DNA of 64,000 nucleotides from Mercenaria mercenaria (lineage: Eukaryota > Mollusca > Bivalvia > Venerida > Veneridae): contig NC_069376.1 in NCBI RefSeq assembly GCF_021730395.1, positions 16,401,001 through 16,465,000 of the forward strand, in the 5' to 3' direction. This document shows, piece after piece, positions 34,901-43,934 of the stretch. Made by a program: the position numbers and the translations under genes. Position 1 is the stretch's first letter. Each line of letters starts with the position of its first letter. The notes under the pieces were generated by a model that saw only the letters and a list, made by a program, of their open reading frames with translations, ran no database searches and was not told the DNA's origin.

Positions 34901-36212
34901 TGTTTCATATAAACACAAACATGCCTAAACAAGAATTAATACGACCACAAATCGTATATGATTTATTCCAACACAACCATATTCATTTTCCTGTTAATTA
35001 AACAAAGAAGGCAGAAAACAGTGAGTAATTATACAATTCATTGTTCTGACGTCACAATTTTTGCGTCAAAGTGTCAAACGGCATAGCGGCGCGCTGGAAA
35101 AGAAACCGATTGAAAACGGGCAAATATTTAATAAATGCCGTCAAGGATGTACTTTAAAGTCCTTGGTAACGTGTTAGAATCGAGATAATATATCTCATTT
35201 TGTGATTTTGTTGTTGTTGTTGTTGGATTTAACGTCGCACCGACAAATGATATGTCATATGGCGACTTTCCAGCTTTTTAATGGTGGAGGAAGACCCCAG
35301 GTGCATTCTTTTATCACGAGCGGGCACCTGGGTAGAACCACCGACCTTCCGTAAGCCAGCTGGATTGTTTCCTCACATGAAGAATTCAATGCCCCGAGTG
35401 AGGCTCGAACCCACATCGATGAGGGGCAAGTGATTTAAAGTCAGCGACCCTAACCACTCGGCCACGGAGGCCCCCATTTTGTGATTTGCTATCGAATAAA
35501 TCATTGTTTGTCGTTCGTTATATCACGATGCGTATTATTAACATGAGGTGATTTGCTCTTGAATAAATCATTGTTTGTCGTCCGTTATATTACGATGCGT
35601 ATTATTATATCACCAGGGCTTCCTTCGCATCTGAACTCCAAACAATGATTTATTCAGCGAAAATCACTAAATGAGATAGATGAGTATTATTTCTTAAGTA
35701 TTCACTTACCCTTGGTCTTCATTTTGTTGCCTGTTATAGTTTGGCTCTTTCATACTGATCTGAGAAAATCCCCTTGATAACCTGTTTGTAATCTCATGCG
35801 CCAGCTGTACGGACTGGTTCTGTTCTTGCACGGTTTTCACTCGTTTTCGTTTCCCCATTTCCTGATCAAGCCAAACTCTCCGCTCTATATCAATACTACT
35901 TCTTCTTCCTGTGTGCGGCACTGAAGTCTTAGTCTGTCCAAAATCTAAACTACTTCTTCTACTTTGAAAAGTGTGGATTCCATTTCTTGCTACATCACTA
36001 CCATTTTTGTTTGCATGATACAAACCTGATGTTCCAAATCCCACATCAACACTTTTTCTTCTTCCCCCTTTCCTTTCTTTGTTGTAAGAACTGTATTTAC
36101 CATGTTCTTTATCAACACTAAATCTGCGTTCTTTATTCTGTGCGCTGTGATCTTGGTCATTGCCGTCTCGTCTTGTAGCTCTTGTATCCATGACGGCAGT
36201 TCCTTTTAACAT
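14664..36212 (-). CDS. EF-hand gene B: phosphosite N-terminus plus four EF hands
   Basis: Five exons: 36212-35710, 23186-23131, 21057-20914, 15989-15744 and 14701-14664. They join in phases 2, 1, 1, 1 to give 987 nt, 328 residues. The first 168 residues are polar and hold RRFSVD (29-34), RRKSVD (51-56), RRSSLD (85-90) and RRSSID (103-108), each fitting the basophilic (PKA-type) consensus R-R-x-S. Then come a short linker and four EF loops, all with acidic 1, 3, 5 and Glu 12: DENGDGKISKRE, DENDDGYIDFEE, DLDQDGFISRDE and DKNNDGKIDYNE. The C-terminus is EFVDAELCKSVF. By family it is a calcium sensor; kinase regulation of the tail is inferred. No signal peptide or membrane segment is seen. The start could also be Met8 (36191). 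Intron 1 is 12.5 kb. I know no named orthologue for the N-terminal part. Confidence 0.82.
14878..15396. mobile_element. MITE with internal GTGAAAT repeats
   Basis: The left end ACGGAAGTCTGGTGCTGAC... and the inverted right end ACGAACGTCCGGTGGTGAC... continue into the shared CATATTTCAGTATTCC. The interior is a series of short inverted motifs built from AATGTGAATTTCACATT and GAGAAATGAGAAAT. A partial relative lies at about 37745-38010. It sits in gene B intron 4. Confidence 0.75.
15623..15742. mobile_element. TTAA-type MITE abutting the gene B splice donor
   Basis: TTAA (15619-15622) precedes TGGACCCGTAACGACAATTA. The right part, ACGGAAATTGCCGAGTGAAG, ends in ACGGGTAAAC. The last bases form part of the gene B exon-4 donor (GTGAGTTTACCCGT on the minus strand). 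Confidence 0.6.
15744..15989 (-). CDS. Gene B fourth exon (EF2 end, EF3, EF4 start)
   Basis: 246 nt, acceptor TTATTTTTCAG|AC, donor AATG|GTGAGT. It encodes DGYIDFEEYF, a linker helix, DLDQDGFISRDE and the start of DKNNDGKIDYNE. The donor lies at the edge of a TTAA-type MITE. Confidence 0.9.
15997..17982. other. Gene B intron 3, proximal part, nothing recognised
   Basis: AT-rich. Frames at 15920-17490 carry no motif, and the plus-strand frame inside exon 4 is a shadow. Confidence 0.4.
17983..18149. mobile_element. MITE with 26-bp inverted ends
   Basis: ACTAATAAACTTTGATAATG plus TGGCAG at the left is perfectly mirrored by CTGCCA plus CATTATCAAAGTTTATTAGT at the right. 167 bp, no coding capacity. 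Confidence 0.88.
18165..18262 (-). mobile_element. tRNA-like SINE head or tRNA pseudogene
   Basis: The minus strand reads GGATACGTAGCCCAGGGGAT (A-box region) and GTGTTCGAACCCGGTC (B box) at tRNA spacing. No clear full cloverleaf with intact acceptor stem was found, so a SINE head is preferred over a functional tRNA. Confidence 0.55.
18263..20082. other. Gene B intron 3, distal part, little recognised
   Basis: AT-rich. The phrase GGTTGC(C/G)CAACCAAGATAGA occurs twice (about 18550 and 18746), so an old duplication is likely. No gene is seen. Confidence 0.35.
20083..20270. mobile_element. Degenerate TTAA-type MITE
   Basis: AACCCGTAATAACAATCGGG with AATTTCCG at the left. At the right, ACACC is followed by TTAA at 20271-20274. 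The interior shares CTCGGCATTCTTCGGTATGA with the copies at 52359 and 52804. Confidence 0.6.
20914..21057 (-). CDS. Gene B third exon (EF1 and start of EF2)
   Basis: 144 nt, phase 1 in and out, acceptor GATTTTACAG, donor AATG|GTATGA. It encodes ILQSFSSMDENGDGKISKRE, then ARAYRLAGFNP and IVLEHDEN. Confidence 0.9.
21058..22307. other. Gene B intron 2, proximal part, no element recognised
   Basis: AT-rich. The 78-codon frame at 21398-21634 has no motif. Confidence 0.35.
22308..23130. repeat. 50-bp tandem repeat built from the gene B linker exon end and splice donor
   Basis: Copies begin at 22308, 22357, 22406 (interrupted, resuming at 22931), 22981, 23031 and 23081, and lead straight into the real exon end at 23131. 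On the minus strand each carries GAAGATCAAGACAAAT followed by GTAAGTAT; the exon itself has GAAGATCAAGTGAAAT then GTAAGTAT. Each unit is thus a copy of a coding-exon end plus donor and about 30 bp of intron. Confidence 0.88.
22415..22928 (-). mobile_element. Retroposed fragment splitting the 50-bp array
   Basis: 514 bp sit between two copies of ACATTTGTCTT (22404-22414 and 22929-22939), a perfect 11-bp target duplication that also restores the array phase. On the minus strand the left end is a TATATATA-rich tail after GGAAATAAAGAG, which suggests the 3' part of a non-LTR retroelement. It contains a C run near 22811-22832. No reverse transcriptase frame is present. Confidence 0.7.
23131..23186 (-). 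CDS. Gene B second exon (linker)
   Basis: 56 nt between TTCTTCCAG and AAAT|GTAAGTATACC, phase 2 in and phase 1 out. It encodes KVEDCLTKDPNLREDQVK. It restores the frame between the phosphosite exon and EF1 and parallels the gene C linker. The 3' end of this exon and its donor are copied into the tandem array that follows at 23130-22308. Confidence 0.82.
23187..24685. other. Gene B intron 1, 3' part, nothing recognised
   Basis: AT-rich with T runs near 24545-24590. No coding or element signature. Confidence 0.4.
24686..25101. repeat. 139-bp tandem repeat, three copies
   Basis: Copies start at 24686, 24825 and 24964 with CATTATCAGTATCAATGGAT and are almost identical (one difference noticed, GTACGAG versus GTACAAG). 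The array ends in a T-rich run (about 25101-25170). A 68-codon frame inside is repeat-derived. Confidence 0.93.
25800..25910. repeat. (TA)n microsatellite
   Basis: About 100 bp of alternating TA with a few interruptions. The overlapping 93-codon frame with a run of YI dipeptides is an artefact of this repeat. Confidence 0.95.
26499..26738. mobile_element. 240-bp MITE with TGAGCCGCGCC ends
   Basis: TGAGCCGCGCCATGAGAAAA at the left is mirrored by TTTTCTCATGGCGCGGCTCA at the right. The whole unit is a long imperfect palindrome containing GGATCCAGACCAGCCTGCGC and its complement. I recall this family as abundant in venerid clam genomes (memory, not a search). The overlapping frame at 26544-26780 is palindrome-derived. 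Confidence 0.9.
27370..27880. repeat. Dispersed molluscan-type repeat with GGACGG tail
   Basis: Two related stretches (around 27390-27650 and 27655-27790) share AAAGG(T/A)..TG..TGATTAATG..TATATGAGGTTTGGT-type phrases and end in GACGCACGCACGCACGC and GGAAGGACGGACGAATGG. Probably a diverged relative of the repeat at 7680-8330. Confidence 0.5.
28245..28395. mobile_element. Degenerate TTAA-type MITE
   Basis: GTCATTCGGCGATTTCCGTA, TTCGGCATTCCTCGGGCGTA and CCGTAAAAGCCTGGACGTGC match interior phrases of the copy at 2905-3088. The ends are decayed. Confidence 0.5.
28552..28900 (-). mobile_element. Possible non-LTR retroelement 3' fragment
   Basis: On the minus strand GGAGGAAATAAAGATAATAA ends in an ATA-type tail, similar in style to the tail at 22415. 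The 5' limit is unclear; an A-rich run lies at 28783-28832. No coding frame. Confidence 0.35.
28901..31060. other. Gene B intron 1, no element recognised
   Basis: AT-rich. A GGTACGG-type short repeat lies at about 29205-29290. Frames at 29305-30976 have no motif. Confidence 0.35.
31065..31250. mobile_element. Possible MITE with ACAGTAAAACTTGTA end
   Basis: The right end on the minus strand starts ACAGTAAAACTTGTATGTAG. Phrases GGCAGCCACTTGCC and AAGCATCCATCTGTC resemble the pattern of the element at 11906-12079. A left mirror is weak. Confidence 0.35.
32081..32380 (+). repeat. CCTACCTACCCTAA-ended dispersed repeat, copy 1
   Basis: Both ends carry TTTTTCCG..CCTACCTACCCTA in direct orientation around a core with GTTAGAAATCAACTTCCTGA and GGCATAACCCCCTTATTTG. 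An inverted copy lies at 57201-57458 and an end fragment at about 55981-56020. Confidence 0.7.
32381..34279. other. Gene B intron 1, no gene recognised
   Basis: AT-rich. The minus frame of 108 codons at 33123-33449 has no motif and no good splice sites, so it is not called. Confidence 0.35.
34280..34485. mobile_element. 206-bp MITE with TACTGTGAAATC ends
   Basis: TACTGTGAAATCAATTTCGTG at the left (cut here to its key part TACTGTGAAATC) is mirrored by GATTTCACAGTA at the right. CCACGAAATCCACGAAA and AATTTCGTGGTT form internal inverted repeats. A common bivalve MITE type, from memory. Confidence 0.88.
35191..35679. mobile_element. Inverted-repeat element carrying a nested SINE
   Basis: TATCTCATTTTGTGATTT... 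and GAATAAATCATTGTTTG at the left are mirrored by CAAACAATGATTTATTC and AAATCACTAAATGAGATA at the right. Inside, a 65-bp segment is duplicated (about 35486-35617). The SINE at 35209-35474 interrupts the left arm, so it is younger. The right end lies 29 bp from the gene B exon-1 donor, within intron 1. Confidence 0.75.
35209..35474 (-). mobile_element. tRNA-derived SINE with 13-bp target duplication
   Basis: CATTTTGTGATTT flanks it at 35196-35208 and 35475-35487. The head on the right reads GGCCTCCGTGGCCGAGTGGT (A box) and GTGGGTTCGAGCCTC (B box) on the minus strand. The left tail is (CAA)n. The 3' domain contains TTGTCGGTGCGACGTTAAAT on the minus strand. Resembles bivalve V-type SINEs from memory. 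Confidence 0.93.
35710..36212 (-). CDS. Gene B first coding exon (phosphosite region)
   Basis: Open from ATG at 36212 to the donor CAAGG|GTAAGTG. This is the longest non-repetitive reading frame in the window. It encodes 167 full codons, rich in Arg, Lys, Ser, Asn and Gln, so likely disordered. It has four RRxS[VIL]D motifs and the basic stretch GKRKRVK (120-126). Confidence 0.82.
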
Positions 36213-36760
36213 TCATATGAAATTCGCGTTCCTAAAATCCATTAACTCGTGCATAAGCTTTTCTCTTTCATGTCCTTCAATTTGGATGATTTATAACTAC
36301 CTCACAGTATTTCAGAACAGCCTATGTTAAACTGCATTTTTTTTTTTGCAAATGCGTATGAATTACGAGCATTTGTAAGTTTTCTTTCCTTGTGAATTAA
36401 AGCGACCGCTTCTTGACATGTTCAGATAGTTAAGATCAGAAAGTGTTTTTCTTTTTTTATCGTTGCAAACACACGTGAATACAGATTGTTTCAATTATTT
36501 GTGTACATAGTGCACGTATAGACTTTGGAATTTCTAAATTTCGTACGAACAAATATATCGTAACTATTAAAATCTGACTGCTTTTTTATTTCTAATTTAA
36601 TTGACATTATCATACCATTCTTGAAGCCGAAAAGGGGACTTTCGGCGGACCGACATTCGGCGTGGCAACGTTTTATTTGTCGAGACGACGTTCGCCGGTG
36701 GCGCGCCATAACGGCATTTGCATTTGTGTCGCTGCGACATAACGAAATAGCACAAATCAG
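36213..36760 (-). promoter_or_regulatory. Candidate gene B promoter region
   Basis: A CpG-rich patch (about 36630-36740) stands out from AT-rich surroundings, 420-530 bases upstream of the gene B ATG. On the minus strand an octamer ATGCAAAT (36723-36716) precedes CAAATAAAA (36679-36671). No transcription start can be fixed from sequence alone. Confidence 0.35.
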
Positions 36761-37129
36761 TCACCATAAATAGTATCTCCGCATTGCAGCTACTGTTCAG
36801 TTTGATTTGTTATGAATAAGCCTTGGATCTCAGTGCAGTTTTCCTGCTTTAATGATAAGTGGAATCAGTATGAGTAATGAGAGCGACGCGTCGGCCAAAT
36901 CACTGACCCCAAATTTTTCACCCATTGACTGTTATAGACAACTTATTTTTTAAGCCTTATCCGCTCCGAATATCAATTAATTAGCACAGAAATATAGTGG
37001 ATCACCATGTGATCCCGTTGTAATGAACTAGAATGCTTAAAACTAAATTCTATTTTTTATAAAATACAAAAAAGCAACAAACAAAGACACAGTAGAAATA
37101 GGACTGGTTGATAAAGTCCATACGAACAC

Positions 37130-37366
37130 CAGTTTAACGCCATTTTTCAAGTTTTTTTTTCAATTATGCAACGGCGGGCAGTTAATCTAACCAGTATTCC
37201 TGGATTATGTACTAGTACAAACCTGTTCTACGGAAGTAGCTGCCAACTTCCCCACATAAATCAGAGGTGGAGGACAAATGATACAATGTATTTTATCACG
37301 AGAACATACGCCCCGCCTGGAGATCGAATTCGCAACTCGTCTCACTATTGAGCTTAACGGGTGAGC
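37130..37366 (-). mobile_element. Decayed tRNA-derived SINE, same family as 6754-7049
   Basis: It shares GCAACGGCGGGCAGTTAA, GTACTAGTACAAACCTGTTC and CCAACTTCCCCACAT with the younger copy. The tRNA-like head on the right is eroded (GGAGATCGAATTCGCAACTC). Confidence 0.8.
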
Positions 37367-37744
37367 TTTATACGTAGAGTTTGGGTGCACGAAATTTTGA
37401 TGAATGCAGAAAGAATTAACATAAAACTGAAAATTACGAGATAGTTTGTCATTTGTTGAAGCATAAGCTTTAAAAGAAATACTAGTACTTCAATGGGACA
37501 CTTGAGCTGTCAAATGATTGATTTATTACCGATTAAGTAGATCGTTAGCGGATTAATGCCATTTTTAGATTAAGGCAGATTACAAATAAATAAGAAATAG
37601 TTAACAGATTTCGTAATGAAAATGAAACGATTTTTGAAATGTTCAATTTGCACGGTAAATTTGAGATTATGATTTCTTAAATGGAAATATTCAAAACGCC
37701 GAGATTTTTTTTCCACTTTGCATAACTCCCAGGCCCAATTTAAT

Positions 37745-38010
37745 TGTTTTTATACTAAAACTGAGAAATGTGATGTGAGAAATGTGAATTTCACATTCTT
37801 AGTTCTAGTTATACACTAAGAAACACATAATGAAACATATAGAGGCTATGAATTTCAAATGAGAAGTGAGAAATGTGAATTTCACATTTCACTGTTCTCA
37901 TTTCCCGTTTTTTGCTGTAAACATTGAGAAGTATGAAGTAATAAATGTGACTTTATATTCCCCACTTCACATGTCAGAGCTTCTATATGTTTCGTTATTT
38001 GTGAAATTGA
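37745..38010. mobile_element. Partial relative of the GTGAAAT-repeat MITE
   Basis: Repeated AATGTGAATTTCACATT and GAGAAGTGAGAAATG motifs and a TATAGAGGCTATGAATTTC phrase match the interior of 14878-15396. Clear ends were not found. Confidence 0.55.
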
Positions 38011-38140
38011 AGACTTGTATTCCTTTTTCACACAGAAAGCATACTGTGACCATTGTGGGTTGGTAGAAAATGTGTTTTCTTACTTGTTTACCCCACTCAC
38101 ATACATAAAGCATAAAACTGGACATTGTATGGAAAATGAC

Positions 38141-38172
38141 GCCCTCTCTCTGTCTCTCTCTCTCTCTCCCTC

Positions 38173-38214
<42 letters not shown>
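38141..38214. repeat. (CT)n microsatellite
   Basis: About 74 bp of CT repeats with few interruptions. It explains the Ser-Leu-rich frame at 38015-38302. Confidence 0.95.
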
Positions 38215-38219
<5 letters not shown>

Positions 38220-39213
38220 CATTCATCCCAAAAAAATGCTATCGAAAATGTAACAAAAACAACATTTTCTATACGTCTTGGTATCATTATAAATTAACGT
38301 AAATGTGTTCCTAGTTAACTTCTAAATTGACTTAAGGTATTGGACCCCTAATAGTAATGTTTAAAAAAAATGGCATTTGCTTGGTATATTCTTAAAGTTG
38401 ACCATGTTTCGCACTGTGTTGCAAATTTTAAACAACTTTTACCGTGCCGTTTTTTGTAAATTTTGTATAATTTATGGAATTTCCTCAAGCTCCAGTAGAG
38501 ACAAATTTCAATGTGATGGCCACTATCAAAAACGTTTGCAGAGAATTCATTACAGCATTAATTTTGATAAAAGAAACATCAAACTATTGTTAAACAATTA
38601 TAAAACACAAAATTAAACTTTAAATATCATTTTCTCCAAGGGTGCCTCAAGTAAACAGATTTAATGAGACAGAATTCTAACTCCAACATTAAAAAATTAA
38701 GGTCGAATCCTGTGGGTCTGTTTTGAATTTTGCTCACTTCATTCAAAAATAACCTTGGGGCAGAAGTAAAACCTACCTGCATTTCTTCCACAACATGTAA
38801 TCTAAAGAATGAAGGCAAAATAGAGAACTTTTACCGCATGTAACTCAGTATTTTTAAAGATGTCTAACTCTACCCCTCCTGATTCAGAGGTAAATTCACT
38901 TTGAACAGCAAGAAATCGCTTATAAAATGAAAAATTTTCACTTTTGTACAATACATGCATAACAGGTCTTGAAAGAAGTAAAAACTTACTAGAAAAAAGG
39001 AAAACCAAAATGGGATTTGAAAAAAAGTTGGATTGCAAAGGACGTTTGTGGTAGAAGGTGGGGTGTTTTAGAGTGATTTTTGTCCGGGAAAAGAAGAAAA
39101 AATGACTGAAAAAAGACCCCCCCCCCCCCCTTTAAATCGGGGGTGTTTTATGGAGGTAAAGGTTCGTTTTGCTGCATATTTGTTGCTGCAGATGTTGTCA
39201 TAATGAAAGTAAG

Positions 39214-39354
39214 ATGGAGTTAGAAATAACGGGTGTAAAACCTGGCAGACGTGTTGAGTTCCAGGATACCTTTGGTCCTAATATTTTTATGGGAATGAAC
39301 TTTGACCCAACGTTAAATGCTACTTTAAACTGGTATAATAAAAAAAGACATTAA
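39214..39354 (+). CDS. Short open frame, unrecognised
   Basis: ATG at 39214 opens 46 codons, starting MELEITGVKPGRRVEFQD and ending NWYNKKRH. It is less AT-biased than its surroundings. It may be an upstream exon of the terminal exon at 39889. No family is recognised and the splicing is unproven. Confidence 0.25.
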   Translation: MELEITGVKPGRRVEFQDTFGPNIFMGMNFDPTLNATLNWYNKKRH

Positions 39355-39888
39355 CATTGACACCTTTGTTCAGTAAAAATGATTTGTCACTGACGTTTTT
39401 GCGAGGCGGTAATGGAAATTACCATTGTGTTGAAATGGAAAAAATGGCATGCTCACTGACGTTTTTGCAAGGCGGTGCCCCACTGTGTTGAAAGGGAAAA
39501 AATGGCATGCCGCAGGGCGATGTTTTGAGAGCAAATTTATAATTTTATAACATTTTTGCACTATAAAAAATGTGTGAAAGATGGCACTTACCATAGATAA
39601 ACAAGATGGAAATAGCTCGGCGGTAATCACACAATGTCGAATTCCTTTAGTACTGTACTGAGGCGAGGCGTGTCCGACACATCACAAGGTGTCGATTAAA
39701 CAGCAAATATTTAAGAAGACATAACATCTTGGAATTTCGTAGAAACTCTTGATGAATTATTCAAAGCCACATCCAAGAACAGGACAAGCTTGACCCTAGA
39801 CTTTTCAAACATACCAACAGTGATATTTGATTGATGTGAGTGTGCTTACGTGATTTTTCTGACATGCAAAGAAGTGTCCTGTAACGTG

Positions 39889-40141
39889 AAGTACGAGGAC
39901 ATAGCAAAAATAAGGACAGACTTGGATATGAGGTTATCTACCTGGATAACATGTAAGAAATACATGAGTAATTATTCATTCAGGGATTACTGGAGGTGGA
40001 AGCCACAGTCTGGACCCAAATTCGATGTACTTGTAACACAGGACGGAACCCAAAATGATGGATGGACAAAAAGGTCTACGTGAACATTTTAAAACAATAT
40101 TAAAAGACCACCACGTTGTAAGAAATTGGAGATAGAATAAA
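39889..40141 (+). CDS. Probable 3'-terminal exon of an unrecognised gene, with poly(A) signal
   Basis: After CATGCAAAG an open frame in phase 1 encodes VSCNVKYEDIAKIRTDLDM..., then SFRDYWRWKPQSGPKFDVLV, and ends QNDGWTKRST with TGA at 40081-40083. AATAAA follows at 40136-40141, 53 bases on. Codon content looks protein-like (Trp, Asp, Arg), unlike random AT-rich frames. It lies inside the 11.2-kb TTAA unit. Function unknown. Confidence 0.4.
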
Positions 40142-41169
40142 TGTTTAGTTACTAAATGACTTAACTATGAAACATGTAATTACCACAGTTCAGTAATAAA
40201 GTCTCATACTGTTCCATTCAACATTGTTTTTGTTTTTTATGTCACTCAACAGTTTAATCTGAGCAATAACCCGGGAAATTTTTGGTTTATAAGTTCTCAT
40301 AACAGTGCAGCGGTGCCAGTATCCGATGTACAACTGGTGTACTGTATAAACAGTGAATCTCCTTTACCTCATTGACTCATTATGTTTTGAACATTTAATT
40401 CAGATAGAGAACTGTTTATCTGTTTTGTAACACACAATGCAAAAGCCAGAACTGCGTCTTAAATATGATTTACAGCAAATCCTAGAGTTACAAAGATATT
40501 ACACCTGTGCCACATTTTGCCTCAAAACAGCCCAGTTCAATGAATGGACAGCTTCAAAGCCCCAACAAGTGCATGCAATAATCCTTTGATTGAAATGTAC
40601 AAGGCATAAACAACGTCTTGTAACACTTACAGTCATAAAACCAGACTATTTTTCTGAAAACATGCATTTTTTTTGCTTGCCAAACACGGTTGCATTCTGA
40701 TCTAAGCGTTGTGCACATTTGTGAAACCAAAAAAACAGCTTATTTTCAATAACTGCACAGGTTCAAACATTTCCTGTAAATACAAAAGTCTTCTGTTGAT
40801 AAAATGTATACAAGACCTTTAGCACCAATAACAAAACAGTAAAACAAGAGAAGTCTGCGAAATAACTATACGTCAAAATCATTTAACCCGTAGCAATATA
40901 CAAACATGCGTCACAGTCACAACTGCATTGAACAAAATGAATGTGAAAAGTTTCTCTCTGAGTTTTGGTGCTTTATGGGAATAATTTGGACGATTTGGAA
41001 GTAACAAAATGAAAAAGGTTGGTGGATTTTATGGTCAGCGAATGACATATCTTGCTTTGATAAGTTTTAGTAGGAAGAACACTTTATTTGACTTATTTGT
41101 GCAACGTCATATGAGCAAATGATTCAATTTTTGTCAAACTTGAGAGCCTTCTATTTTGCAAACGCGTGT

Positions 41170-41880
41170 ATGTAAAAAAATAATCACTTTAGGACAAGAA
41201 AGCTGTTCGCACTAGCGTAATGAATGCATGTAAAAATCTTGTTCTAAACACTTGGTTATATGTATTTTTTACCAATGAAAATGTTCTAATTCATGCTAAA
41301 GCTCGCGAAAATGGGAGTGATTTTGAAACTAAATATATTATTCACTTCTCATGAAAATTCATGTTGTTGGTCTCATTCGACAGCTAAAAACCTTTCTTGT
41401 TTCGATGTTAATTTGTCAAAATTTACACAAATCTGAAATAGATGATTTTTTATAAGCTCAGAAGTGACAGACCGTATTAAGACCGGCATAACAATAATGC
41501 GCCATTTGCAAAAGTTGCAACTTTTCTACCGTCGTAGTTTTCTAATGCATAGGTTAAAAAAATATCTGCTTTAGAATCAGAAAGCAGTTACCCGGGCCTA
41601 ATAAATGCATGCAAAGATTTTGTTCCAAACATTTCGATGTAGTAGATTTTTACGTCTGAAAAAAGGTGACGAATTCGTCAAAACACGCGAAATGAGTGAT
41701 TTTCAGACGTGAATATCTTATCAATCTTCTATGTAAATTCGTGTACTTGGTCTCATTCAATAGGTAAAACCTTCTAGTTTTATGATAATTGTGTCCATAA
41801 TTTACCAATCTTGGAGAAAGACTTAATTTTTAGCTCAAAATGACACAACCACGTAAACAACAAAAATGCCGCGCCGTGAC
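41170..41880. repeat. Diverged tandem duplication of about 360 bp
   Basis: AATGAATGCATGTAAAAATC...TTGTTCTAAACA and AATAAATGCATGCAAAGATT...TTGTTCCAAACA start parallel stretches that both run through a GAGTGATTTT phrase and GGTCTCATTC(G/A). Confidence 0.65.
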
Positions 41881-42330
41881 ACAAAGGTACATGTTTGGGC
41901 GATAATTCTGCAAAAAGTAAACAAGATACCAACTGACAATTTGATAACCACACAAGACATATGTCACCTCCCGCTTTACAATGAGAACATTTTCGGCTTT
42001 CTTGCGATCAGAATTGACATCAAAACATCGATTTCCAAATTGCCCTGTCGTTCACCTCTCCGAACTTTTTCTGGAAACCCAAGTCTAAAAATTAGACCGT
42101 ATTTTCCGAAATCTGGCGGTGGACCTGTGTTCACGTGGGGTCAAACGTGAGGTCAAACTATGTTTCAGCAGGCGCGGGAGTAATGGCGTTGCGCGGCGAA
42201 CGTATTTCTGTGGAATAAAATCATTTTCTTTGTGCTTGCAGATGGAGGGAGCTGAATCAATCTTTGTGACAAATTACGTCTCAAATGTCTGGCCGTCGAA
42301 AACCTACCAAGATGGACTGGGATGGCAATA

Positions 42331-43930
42331 ACACGAGACAAAACTGCATGCAAAGGTAGTCGGTTTTCTCTCGAGTTTATTGAAATTAAAAATGGGCTGC
42401 CAGCCGAAGCCGGGTAAATTGATAGCGTCTGAAATACGTATGGTCATGCCACAAGGTGGAATCTCTGGAGCCTATGTTCAATGTTTTGTGGTCTAGAAGA
42501 ATAAAAAAGCATTTTGACTGGTCGAAATATGTTTAATTTCAGCATTTTAGTGTCATTGAATGCATGTTTATTACCAGTCATCACCGTTTTTGTAGATATG
42601 TGAACTAACCTGAGATGTTTAGGTAATACATAAAAGGAAATATTTCAGACTTAATTTAGTCTATTCATTGTGTGTAAAAATATACATAAGCACTTTTTTG
42701 CAAAAGAGTTATCAAGAACTCTGATTTTCTAATGCTTTGCTTTATTTTTTTCAGCACTGTGATGTGATTGTACAGGCCAAGATGTCTCAGTTTTTTACAA
42801 CCAATCAACCATATTGAAGTTTTTGTGTGACAAGATTTCCACCAGCAAAATAAGGTATGCAATTTCACAAATACTCGAAGCAAGTACAATGTCATATCAG
42901 CTCGATGCTTGATACAAGAACATTTTTGTTCATAGATTTGTAAGAGTGAAGAAACTTCTCAAAGCATATCAGTGTCATTTCACATAGAAAAGATGAAAAT
43001 TGATAGACTGATATGTTCTATTTCATTTTATTTTCAGAGCATTGTTGTGAAGTGGTGATCTGCCAAAGATGTTACAGCAGTGGTGTGTGCTTTTTTTTGA
43101 TGAAAAAAACAGAGATAGACATTTTGCCATTGAAAATAATAGACTCTGATGTATTTCGTATTAACGTGTATTGTTTTTCTTCCTGTGATAACTGCCCGTA
43201 CAAGAGGCAATGCCCGTAAAAAGAGGCACTACTATTGCTTGAGTTGCTTTTTCCATTTTATCAATAGTAACAACAGTCAACTGTAGAAAAGTCTCCGAGA
43301 TTGTTTTTTTTGTCTGTATCATAGTCCTTATAGCCCTCTCCTGTCTGTCCGAATTTATACTATGCGACTTGTTTGCGGTACACTGTCCATACCAAATACT
43401 AAAAGATAAGGGTATTCACCCGTGTGAATGAACAAGTTCACTCACGCTGGTTGTACCTTTGCTTATTAAGAGTCCTTATATCGACAAGTTTGGGCCTTTA
43501 ATTAACATCTCGGAGAAATATGTTACATCGAGCAAGGAACGTTGGCAAATACAACAACGTGACACGTTAGGTAAAATACAGTCAAACTGAAAAACTTTTT
43601 CATAGAAATTCTTACTTTTGAAATATAAATAAGGCGGATAAGTACTTCGAAATTTCACACGTTGTAAAACCAAAACCGATTGCTGACTGATCATTTTTCC
43701 CTGAACGTCTCATTTTCCTATTTGCTATCGAGCCTTTAGTCCAACTACATGTCATGAGCTGGCGTTGAAGTAATGTGACTTTGTCCTCATGCGTCACAGG
43801 ATAGTTATCATTTTCTCACTACCCTGTCTGCAAACTTTTTCCCAAATTTCGATCAGTAGGGAAACGAAACAACAAGAAATGACGTTGGAATTTTCCTCCT
43901 AAATTACTAATGTATGACACGTTTGTGTGA
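42331..43930. other. Part of the TTAA unit, no gene recognised
   Basis: Mixed AT-rich sequence. Several short frames, none with motifs or good splice pairs. Confidence 0.3.
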
Positions 43931-43934
43931 ACCA

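Noticed and set aside
38015-38302. 95-codon plus-strand frame
   Set aside because: Its core is a CT microsatellite translated as Ser-Leu repeats.
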